From: Prolixibacteraceae bacterium | Lineage (GTDB): Bacteria; Bacteroidota; Bacteroidia; Bacteroidales; Prolixibacteraceae | Direction: 5' to 3' | DNA length: 8,649 nucleotides | Assembly (NCBI GenBank): GCA_003450125.1 | Contig: DMFR01000389.1 | Location: 11,894-20,542, forward strand | In this document: one piece after another, positions 1-5,905 of the stretch | How the letters are laid out: each line of letters opens with the position of its first letter | How positions within the stretch are numbered: position 1 is the first letter of the stretch | Notes under the pieces: generated by a model | Seen by the model: only the letters and a program-made list of their open reading frames with translations | Database searches by the model: none | Told to the model about the DNA's origin: nothing | Program-made: the position numbers and the translations under genes

Positions 1-1520
1 GTTTCCTGTTCTGTTTCCGTTGGGAAGCCATACATCAGGTAGGCATGAACCATGATACCTGCACGGGTGAAATGATCGGTCACCTTAGCCACTTTGGCAA
101 CGCTGACTCCCTTGTTGATCATTCCCAACAAACGATCAGAGGCTACTTCCAACCCTCCCGATACAGCAATGCAACCTGATTCCTTGAGCAGCAGGCACAA
201 ATCATAGGTAAAGCTCTTTTCAAAGCGGATATTGGTCCACCAGACGATGGTCAGTCTTCTGCGTATAATTTCAAGGGCCAAAGCTCTCATCAGTGCAGGA
301 GGAGCAGCCTCGTCCACAAAGTGAAAACCTATCTGACCAGTCTGCTGGATCATCTGTTCGATGCGGTCGCACAAAAGCCCCGCAGTATTGGGTTCGTACC
401 GCTTGATGTAATCCAGCGAAGTGTCACAAAAGGTGCAACGTCCCCAGTAACAGCCATGGGCAAGGGTCATCTTGTTCCACCTCCCATCGCTCCACAGGCG
501 GTGCATGGGATTTACAATCTCTATAACCGAAAGATAGTCATCCAACAGTAAATCCGAATAATCTGGAATCCCTACTTCCGACGGTGAAAAGTCACCGGAG
601 GAAGAACCATTAACATATACTACTTCATCATTTAACCTTACAAAGGTCCTTTTCAGGTCAGTCAACTCCCGATTTCCATCCAGATATTCAATCAAATGAA
701 GCAGAGGCGCCTCCCCATCATCCAAGGTAATATAGTCGAGGTAATCAAAGACCCGTGGATCAGTTAATGAGCGTAACTCGGTGTTGGGGAATCCACCACC
801 CATGACTATCTGAATTTCAGGATAGTTTCTTTTCAACCACTGCCCACATTTAAAAGCGCAGTATAAATTGCCCGGGAAAGGAACCGACAGGGCAACAAGG
901 GAAGGTTGGAACTGTTCAATCTTGTGCTGAAGCAGTCGCAATAATATGCCATCAATTAAGCCTTCTGGGCTTTTCAATTCCTGATCTATTTCATCGAATG
1001 TGGAAGCCGAACGTCCCAGTCGTTCAGCATATCGGCTAAAGCCAAAATGCGCATCCGTAGTCTCAACAATCAAATCTGATAAATCTTCCAGATACAGGGT
1101 GGAAAGATGTTTGGCCTTATCCAGTATGCCCATGGTGCCAAAGGCCCATTCCAACTCTTCGGCCTGGGCAAAGCGGGAGGCTTCAGGAAGAAAGTTCCCC
1201 TCACATATCACATGGGCCAGTGTATCATTTTTACCGTGAAGGAAGGCAATAACCGAATCGATGGTATGGATATATTCCTCCCTGAGAAGAATCATCCGCT
1301 GGCTGTTATCAGACCACTGTCCCTTTTTGTTTTCTATTGCATAAAACAAGTTTTCCAGGCCGGAGGCAGAAAACAGCTCCAGGATCACTTCAATTCCCAA
1401 ATCACACTGATGGGAAAGAATGGATTTTGTATTTAAAAACCCCTTCAGATATGCAGTTGCCGGATACGGGGTATTCAACTGCGTAAAAGGAGGCGTGATC
1501 AACAATACCTTTTGGTTCAC
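1..1520 (-). CDS. B12-binding-type radical SAM protein (C-terminus cut off by window edge)
   Basis: The reverse strand stays open from a GTG at 1520 to the left edge, giving 506 codons with no stop. GTG is the likely start because an in-frame TGA lies two codons upstream (1524-1526) and the N-terminus then reads MNQKVLLITPPFTQLNTPYP, typical of this family. Residues about 185-285 look like a cobalamin-binding-type Rossmann domain (hydrophobic strand SLVALSVPFP, then VMGGGFPNTE), but no DxHxxG B12-ligand motif is seen. The radical SAM cluster motif is C357-x4-C362-x2-C365 within AHGCYWGRCTFCDTS; the classical spacing is Cx3Cx2C. Further family signatures are GGLEVASDRLL near 455 and GFPTETEQE at 498-506, where the window ends. 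The family uses a [4Fe-4S] cluster and S-adenosylmethionine for radical chemistry, and often acts as a methyltransferase or on peptides or lipids. The substrate cannot be told here. It is divergent from marC. Confidence 0.9.
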   Translation of the reverse strand, partial: MNQKVLLITPPFTQLNTPYPATAYLKGFLNTKSILSHQCDLGIEVILELFSASGLENLFYAIENKKGQWSDNSQRMILLREEYIHTIDSVIAFLHGKNDTLAHVICEGNFLPEASRFAQAEELEWAFGTMGILDKAKHLSTLYLEDLSDLIVETTDAHFGFSRYAERLGRSASTFDEIDQELKSPEGLIDGILLRLLQHKIEQFQPSLVALSVPFPGNLYCAFKCGQWLKRNYPEIQIVMGGGFPNTELRSLTDPRVFDYLDYITLDDGEAPLLHLIEYLDGNRELTDLKRTFVRLNDEVVYVNGSSSGDFSPSEVGIPDYSDLLLDDYLSVIEIVNPMHRLWSDGRWNKMTLAHGCYWGRCTFCDTSLDYIKRYEPNTAGLLCDRIEQMIQQTGQIGFHFVDEAAPPALMRALALEIIRRRLTIVWWTNIRFEKSFTYDLCLLLKESGCIAVSGGLEVASDRLLGMINKGVSVAKVAKVTDHFTRAGIMVHAYLMYGFPTETEQE

Positions 1521-1552
1521 GGTTCAAATATTTAACTTCCAGTAAAAGTAAT

Positions 1553-1643
1553 AACTTTGGGAACTTTGGTAAACTTTGGTAAAGTTTTATAATATTTATA
1601 AAACTTTACCAAAGTTAGATATTATAAAACTTTACCAAAGTTT
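1553..1643. repeat. Inverted repeat R1 between radical SAM gene and marC
   Basis: Perfect 20-base arms at 1572-1591 and 1597-1616 surround a 5-base loop (atatt). The core actttgg is iterated on the left at 1554, 1563 and 1573 (spacing 9 and 10). A second copy of the right arm, tataaaactttaccaaagtt, lies at 1623-1642, 26 bases after the first. The region fills most of the gap between two divergent genes, so it is not a terminator. It could be a mobile palindromic repeat, a regulator binding array or a hairpin in the 5' leader. It has no coding content. Confidence 0.93.
1610..1639 (-). promoter_or_regulatory. Predicted Bacteroidota-type promoter for the radical SAM gene
   Basis: Read on the minus strand, TTTG (1639-1636) is followed by an 18-base spacer and TAACTTTG (1617-1610). 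This matches the Bacteroidota -33/-7 consensus TTTG-N17-23-TAnnTTTG. A transcript would begin near 1603, about 80 bases before the GTG start. Both boxes fall inside repeat R1, so the repeat itself supplies the promoter. The match is seen in the sequence; activity is inferred. Confidence 0.5.
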
Positions 1644-1665
1644 AAATCTATAAAATTCCTAAACA

Positions 1666-2304
1666 ATGAATGACGCTCTTTCTTTCGGACTCTTGTGCTT
1701 CACCTCGTTCTTTACCCTGATCAATCCACTGAGCACCATGCCCCTGTTTATGACCATGACCTCCGAGCTGAGCGAAAAACAAAGGACCCATACGGCCAAA
1801 AAAGCCACCTTTGTTGCCCTGATTACCATTGTCATGTTTGCACTTTCAGGGCAACTGCTCTTTAACTTCTTTGGCATATCGGTCAACAGTTTCCGCATCG
1901 TGGGGGGTGTGATCTTCTTTATTATGGGAATGGACATGCTTCAGGCCCGTATTGGACAGGTGAAAATTAAGGATTCGGAAGTGAAGACCTACATCAACGA
2001 CATATCGGTTACTCCCCTTGCCATTCCAATGATTTGCGGCCCGGGAGCCATCACCAATTCAATTGTAATGATGGAAGATGCTTCCACTTATACCCGCAAG
2101 ATCGTTCTCTTTACATCTATCCTGCTCGTGTTGCTGATCACCTATCTGGTCTTTTACAGTTGCTCACGCATCATCAAAATCATCGGGCAAACAGGCATCA
2201 ACGTGATGATGCGCCTGATGGGCCTCATATTAATGGTAATTGCCGTTGAATTCTTCTTCAGCGGATTAAAACCCATCGTCCTGGACATGATTAAAGGATC
2301 ATAA
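1666..2304 (+). CDS. marC: MarC family integral membrane protein (UPF0056)
   Basis: This is a 212-residue protein, the usual length for the MarC/UPF0056 family. Six membrane segments are visible at about 4-28, 47-66, 72-93, 115-135, 146-168 and 182-203. Family signatures include INPLSTMPLF (19-28), SFRIVGGVIFFIMGMDML (75-92), TPLAIPMICGPGAI (116-129) and the last helix GLILMVIAVEFFFSGLK. The protein sits in the inner membrane. The name comes from a proposed role in multiple antibiotic resistance that later work on the E. coli protein did not support, so its function remains unknown. The ATG at 1666 begins directly with the first helix; no Shine-Dalgarno is seen, only an A/T-rich leader, as usual in Bacteroidota. 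It is transcribed alone, divergent from the radical SAM gene and convergent with the FAS1 gene. No strong plus-strand promoter was found upstream. Confidence 0.93.
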   Translation: MNDALSFGLLCFTSFFTLINPLSTMPLFMTMTSELSEKQRTHTAKKATFVALITIVMFALSGQLLFNFFGISVNSFRIVGGVIFFIMGMDMLQARIGQVKIKDSEVKTYINDISVTPLAIPMICGPGAITNSIVMMEDASTYTRKIVLFTSILLVLLITYLVFYSCSRIIKIIGQTGINVMMRLMGLILMVIAVEFFFSGLKPIVLDMIKGS

Positions 2305-2346
2305 GCATCACTTCATAAAACTGTCTTAAAAATTTAAACACAAAGG

Positions 2347-2455
2347 AATTCACCACAGATTACACAGATAGACACAGATTTAAAAAATAAGAATAATCTG
2401 TGTCTATCTGTGTAATCTGTGGTGAATTGTTTTGAGTAATCTGTGGTGAATTGTT
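2347..2455. repeat. Inverted repeat R2 with extra direct copy, between marC and the FAS1 gene
   Basis: Perfect 34-base arms (2347-2380 and 2395-2428) enclose a 14-base A-rich loop. Each arm contains three copies of cacagat or its complement; on the left they start at 2354, 2363 and 2373 (spacing 9 and 10). A 20-base piece of the right arm, gtaatctgtggtgaattgtt, is repeated directly at 2412-2431 and 2436-2455. The structure lies between two convergent genes. In RNA it would form a long hairpin on either strand, but no T-tract follows, so it is not a standard terminator. From memory, similar 'cacagattacacagat' strings occur between genes in many environmental bacterial genomes; this was not checked. 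Confidence 0.95.
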
Positions 2456-2508
2456 CTTACTTTCTTTTGTTTTAGGACGGCTTCATCAGTACTCCATAAA
2501 ATCAAATC

Positions 2509-2545
2509 AGGGCTTCACCTATAGTAAAGCCCTAATTGTTGTCTT
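2509..2545 (-). terminator. Terminator hairpin of the FAS1 lipoprotein gene (possibly bidirectional)
   Basis: AGGGCTT (2509-2515) pairs with AAGCCCT (2527-2533), and the stem can extend inward past one mismatch. It begins 25 bases past the stop of the minus-strand gene. On the minus strand it is followed by gatttgatttt, which is T-rich. On the plus strand it is followed by a T-rich stretch ending at 2550, so it may also stop marC transcription. Confidence 0.65.
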
Positions 2546-2557
2546 TTATTTGTACTC

Positions 2558-4060
2558 CTAGTTAATCGGAGTAAAAGTCACTGAATCCCAGAACAAGGTT
2601 CCCCAACCGGTACAAACTAACTTGATTTTATGTTCTTCTGTCTTGGTATAGGTCACTTCGCCAAAATCCATTTTGGCACCCGAGATCCTGGCATTGATAT
2701 CCGCTTTCTTTACCCCATCCACATAAGCGGCAAACATGGGTAAGTCTTCTCCTCCCGACCAGATATTGGCAGAAACGGCATAATGGCCCTTCATCACCTT
2801 GGGGGTAGTAATTTCTATCCACCAGAAGCCCAGCATGGAGATGTTGTCATAGTTCAGAATAGGGGACCTTCCATGGTTGACCTTGTAATAGTAAAGCAAG
2901 TAGTCGCCCTGGAATTTGATCTTGGCAAATGAATTCTGACCATCATGCCATTTATAGTAATATTTACCATAGAAATCGCCTTCCTTAAATTCCAAATAAT
3001 CTGTGGTCTCAAAGGTAAAGATGGCAGGTTCAGGATCAACCACCGGAAGTAAGTCCTTAATGGTATGTATTACCCCGTTCTTGGCAGGCAAATTAGAGGA
3101 AGTGACATTAAAGCCGGTATATTCTTTGGTCTTCGAATTCAGGTTTATTTTATAATCCTCTGCAATGGTGACAGATATGTTATTGTCTCTTGAGAGAATA
3201 GGATATATACTGGACTTAAAATCGGACAAGTAATAGCTGTTATTCAAACAATGGTATTCAATGTAACGGTAGAATGGGTTGGATTTTGAAGTTAAATTAT
3301 CCGCTGTTCCACCACTCCAGGCAATCAGGTCGTTCACGTTGTTGATCCCCTTGCGCTGATAAGTAGTATCAGCCACGGCAAGGATGGTATACCGGTTACG
3401 GGCCATTTTGGTGCCGTAAGGGAAACTGATGGTTTGAAGAGTGTCCTTCAGTCCTGTCAGTTTCAATCCTTCTGCAAATATGGAATAATTGGGATCATCG
3501 GCCAATAAAGTATAAACATCCTTGGTAACGGGGTCAATCACCCGGTTAATGACATGAATATAACCATTGGCCGTGCGGATATCACGGTGTATAATTTTTG
3601 AGTATTTATTGATATAGATATCAGACCCCTGAAACTCAGAGGCTAAATAATCACCAATGGCATTGGGTTCTCTTAAAGATCCCAGGCCGATATCGCTGGA
3701 GGTAATCTCGGTTGACATGATGTGATAACGCACCAGGTCACTTCGTTGGGCTTCGGTAAAATCATCCAGTGAATTCACATTTTTCAGCTTGTAATAGCTA
3801 AACATGGCGGAGTCGGTAGGAAGCATGATGGTGAAAGGCCCACGGATGTTGAGCAGACTTCTTAAGCCGGTCATCACAACAAGCTTGTTGAATTCGGAAT
3901 ATTGATATGGATTGTTTTCTATATAATCACCTGCAACCTGCTCATCCGATTTTTTAATCCATTCATGGGGCTCAGGTTTACAATAAGTAAAAATAAAACA
4001 AATAAACAGGGATAAGAATAATACGGATTTACATCCCTTTGAAAAGTATTTATTATTCAT
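2558..4060 (-). CDS. FAS1 (fasciclin) domain lipoprotein, two FAS1 repeats plus C-terminal beta domain
   Basis: This 500-residue protein starts with a basic N-terminus and hydrophobic core (12-26) ending in FTYC27, a weak lipobox. The sequence after it (CKPEPHE) is lysine plus acidic and could resemble the Bacteroidota surface-export signal. FAS1 domain 1 spans about 42-178, with GPFTIMLPTDSAM (74-86) and NGYIHVINRVIDP (165-177). FAS1 domain 2 spans about 181-342, with RYTILAVADTTYQ (223-235) and NGVIHTIKDLLPV (328-340). Residues 345-500 form an aromatic-rich, strand-rich region that resembles a carbohydrate-binding or jelly-roll module, perhaps the domain of unknown function found behind FAS1 in Bacteroidota. 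FAS1 domains mediate adhesion or matrix binding, so an outer-membrane or surface adhesion role is inferred. No SusC/SusD pair lies beside it. The ATG at 4060 has no Shine-Dalgarno. Confidence 0.88.
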   Translation of the reverse strand: MNNKYFSKGCKSVLFLSLFICFIFTYCKPEPHEWIKKSDEQVAGDYIENNPYQYSEFNKLVVMTGLRSLLNIRGPFTIMLPTDSAMFSYYKLKNVNSLDDFTEAQRSDLVRYHIMSTEITSSDIGLGSLREPNAIGDYLASEFQGSDIYINKYSKIIHRDIRTANGYIHVINRVIDPVTKDVYTLLADDPNYSIFAEGLKLTGLKDTLQTISFPYGTKMARNRYTILAVADTTYQRKGINNVNDLIAWSGGTADNLTSKSNPFYRYIEYHCLNNSYYLSDFKSSIYPILSRDNNISVTIAEDYKINLNSKTKEYTGFNVTSSNLPAKNGVIHTIKDLLPVVDPEPAIFTFETTDYLEFKEGDFYGKYYYKWHDGQNSFAKIKFQGDYLLYYYKVNHGRSPILNYDNISMLGFWWIEITTPKVMKGHYAVSANIWSGGEDLPMFAAYVDGVKKADINARISGAKMDFGEVTYTKTEEHKIKLVCTGWGTLFWDSVTFTPIN

Positions 4061-4091
4061 ATTGTTTGATATTAGTTAGTACGTCTAATTG

Positions 4092-4099
4092 CAAATTTA
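4092..4099 (-). promoter_or_regulatory. Possible -7 box for the FAS1 gene
   Basis: The minus strand reads TAAATTTG at 4099-4092, a match to the Bacteroidota -7 element TAnnTTTG, 32 bases before the ATG. The -33 region contains only tgtgg (4125-4121, 21-base spacer), a poor match, so this call is weak. Confidence 0.33.
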
Positions 4100-4263
4100 A
4101 GCATTTATGAAATCCCTTATCCACATTTGGCATTATATTTTCTTTTTATTATGCAAGAATGTCCCTGATTACTTATTGGATATAAATATCAATTTTACAC
4201 CAAAAGCTGGAAGGTCCTTTGTCGGATTTTAAATTCCAACTGGATGAAAGAATGGAAATAATA

Positions 4264-4292
4264 TTGCAGATTTGGTTGTGCTGGTAAATTTG
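4264..4292 (+). promoter_or_regulatory. Predicted Bacteroidota-type promoter upstream of the aldo/keto reductase
   Basis: TTG (4264-4266), an 18-base spacer and TAAATTTG (4285-4292) fit the Bacteroidota -33/-7 pattern. Transcription would start near 4299. That gives a leader of about 170 bases to the preferred ATG at 4472, or about 40 bases to the upstream in-frame ATG at 4340. AT-rich DNA makes chance matches common. Confidence 0.4.
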
Positions 4293-4471
4293 AATAAATT
4301 AGCCCTGTCTAAAACTCAGTTGGTCAATCTTCAAATTGATTGATACACTTTTTACAATTAATAATTATTTTCTTTTTAATTTACTATTTCAATTTAACTA
4401 TTTTAACGACCTCAAATACCGCACTTATAGATAAGGTTCCTAAACTCTTAAACGACTATAAATTACCGGCT

Positions 4472-5299
4472 ATGGCATTTACTTCATCAGTAAAATTATC
4501 CAACGGGGTTGAAATGCCCATACTCGGATTGGGTGTATTCAAATCACATGAAGGAGAAGAAGTGGAACGTGCTGTTAAATACGCTCTTCAAATCGGCTAT
4601 CGCAGTATTGATACTGCTGCCATGTACGGCAACGAACACGGCGTGGGAAGTGCAATAATTCAAAGCGGAGTGCCGCGCCAGGAAATCTTCCTGACCACCA
4701 AAATATGGAACAGCGACCAGGGCTACCAGTCTACCTTCCGGGCTTTTGAAGAAAGTCTGGAGAAATTGCAGACCAACTACATCGACTTATACCTGATTCA
4801 CTGGCCAAAGGGAGAGTTATCCCTGCAAACCTGGAAGGCCATGGTGGAATTGTACCAAAAAGGAGAGATCAGGGCCATTGGGGTCAGTAATTTCATGACC
4901 CCCCACCTGAAACACCTCATGGAGAACGCTTCAGGCATTCAACCCATGGTCAACCAGGTGGAATTCCACCCCCGCCTGGTACAACCTGAACTGCTCAAAT
5001 TCTGCCACGACAACCATATTCAACCCGAAGCCTGGACTCCCATCATGCACGGGATCGTGAATGACATCCCCGTTTTACAGGCCCTTGCAGTCAAATACCA
5101 GAAATCACCCGTTCAGGTGGTATTGCGTTGGGATATTCAAAAAGGAGTTGTGACCATCCCCAAATCCGTCAATCCGGAACGCATTCTTCACAATGCCGAC
5201 ATCTTTGACTTCGAACTTAGCGAGGAAGACATGTCCAAAATTGACCATCTGGATAAGTCTGCCCGTATCGGAGCCGATCCCAATAATTTTAACTTCTAG
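4472..5299 (+). CDS. Aldo/keto reductase (NADPH-dependent)
   Basis: With the start at 4472 the protein is 275 residues, normal for a short cytoplasmic aldo/keto reductase, and it begins MAFTSSVKLSNGVEMPILGL, the usual family N-terminus. The catalytic tetrad is complete: D47 and Y52 in SIDTAAMYGNE, K77 in LTTKIW, and H110 in YLIHWP. Further family motifs are GVSN (137-140), NQVEFHP (161-167) and the cofactor-binding loop IPKSVNPERI (229-238), which favours NADPH. The enzyme is expected to reduce aldehydes or ketones, similar to 2,5-diketo-gluconate/methylglyoxal-type reductases; the true substrate is unknown. The open frame extends upstream to ATG 4340, adding 44 residues with a hydrophobic run (MIHFLQLIIIFFLIYY). 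That piece is AT-rich and outside the family domain, so it is probably not translated. The gene is a single unit, convergent with pspC. Confidence 0.93.
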   Translation: MAFTSSVKLSNGVEMPILGLGVFKSHEGEEVERAVKYALQIGYRSIDTAAMYGNEHGVGSAIIQSGVPRQEIFLTTKIWNSDQGYQSTFRAFEESLEKLQTNYIDLYLIHWPKGELSLQTWKAMVELYQKGEIRAIGVSNFMTPHLKHLMENASGIQPMVNQVEFHPRLVQPELLKFCHDNHIQPEAWTPIMHGIVNDIPVLQALAVKYQKSPVQVVLRWDIQKGVVTIPKSVNPERILHNADIFDFELSEEDMSKIDHLDKSARIGADPNNFNF

Positions 5300-5511
5300 C
5301 CGACAGCTGGAAAAAGGCAAGCCAATAGATCGTGGAATTGGAATTTTTTGTTGTCTTGCTTATCTATTTAAAGTGACACGATACTTGCAATGCTTACCAT
5401 TTTGAGATAATATTGGTACACTGGCACTTGCCTGCCTGCCAGACCTTGAAAGATTTGCTGAAGCCGAACCCCTTACTATTCCAAATATTCCCTTATAACC
5501 AAGGCCTACCT
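5300..5511. other. Intergenic stretch after the aldo/keto reductase, no recognisable feature
   Basis: No gene, RNA or convincing terminator is seen between the reductase stop and repeat R3. A short imperfect hairpin (CTGGCA 5421-5426 with TGCCAG 5437-5442) lacks a T-tract. The next 185 bases are repeat R3, and 5697-5826 again shows nothing that I can name. Confidence 0.5.
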
Positions 5512-5696
5512 ATTCAAGATTGAATCAATACTAAATCAATACTGAGTCCAGTGTAAATTGGTAGATAAATGGTAGATTATTGGTAGATTATTAGTTTGCA
5601 TACGAATAATCTACCAATTATCTACCAATTATCTACCAATAATGTACCAATTTACACTGGACTCAGTATTGATTTAGTATTGATTCAATCTTGAAT
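5512..5696. repeat. Inverted repeat R3: 185-bp hairpin made of 11-bp units
   Basis: The outer arms are perfectly complementary for 52 bases (5512-5563 and 5645-5696). Inside them, 5571-5592 pairs with 5605-5626 with one mismatch, around a 12-base loop (5593-5604). Both arms are phased at 11 bases. Left units start at 5521, 5532, 5543, 5554, 5565, 5576 and 5587 (for example tgaatcaatac, taaatcaatac, attattggtag). Right units start at 5611, 5622, 5633, 5644, 5655, 5666 and 5677 (for example ctaccaattat twice, gtattgattta). The right arm has one more ctaccaattat unit than the left. It lies between convergent genes and has no coding potential. Confidence 0.97.
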
Positions 5697-5826
5697 GGAT
5701 ATGAAATGAATAGAGAGTGGGTAGCTTCCCGATAAGACCCGAAGCCTTCTCAAATAGCCTCAGAAAGTAAAGCACTGCCAGGTGGAAAAACATCCTTTTC
5801 TACTGGTCCTGTTTTTCAGTTTAACT

Positions 5827-5862
5827 CAAAAACAAAAGGCCGTCCAGTGAAGGGCGGCCTTT
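5827..5862 (-). terminator. Rho-independent terminator of the padR-pspC operon
   Basis: AAAGGCCG (5835-5842) pairs perfectly with CGGCCTTT (5855-5862). On the minus strand the stem is followed by ttttgtttttgag, a clear T-tract. The hairpin begins 44 bases past the pspC stop codon, as expected for the end of this transcript. Confidence 0.88.
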
Positions 5863-5905
5863 CATTCATCTCCGGGGAAGGGGATGAAGATATACTGCAA
5901 GAAGA

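Larger units (their letters stand above)
4061..4471. other. AT-rich divergent intergenic region
   Basis: No convincing gene lies here. The stretch separates the start of the FAS1 gene from the likely start of the aldo/keto reductase gene. It holds the two weak promoter matches listed separately and no long inverted repeat, unlike the other three large gaps of the window. The last 132 bases are in frame with the reductase and lack stops. They encode a hydrophobic low-complexity leader (from ATG 4340) that is more likely non-coding. Confidence 0.6.

Noticed and set aside
321..551. Plus-strand open frame of 76 residues, and those at 1000-1239 and 1107-1436
   Set aside because: They lie opposite the radical SAM gene, show no family signature, and the minus-strand frame has clear motifs throughout.
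1666..2304. Antibiotic resistance role for marC
   Set aside because: The name is historical; the family has not been shown to confer multidrug resistance, so no such claim is made.
5512..5696. CRISPR array or transposon ends as an explanation of R3
   Set aside because: There are no spacers of constant length between identical repeats, no transposase between the arms, and the loop is only 12 bases.
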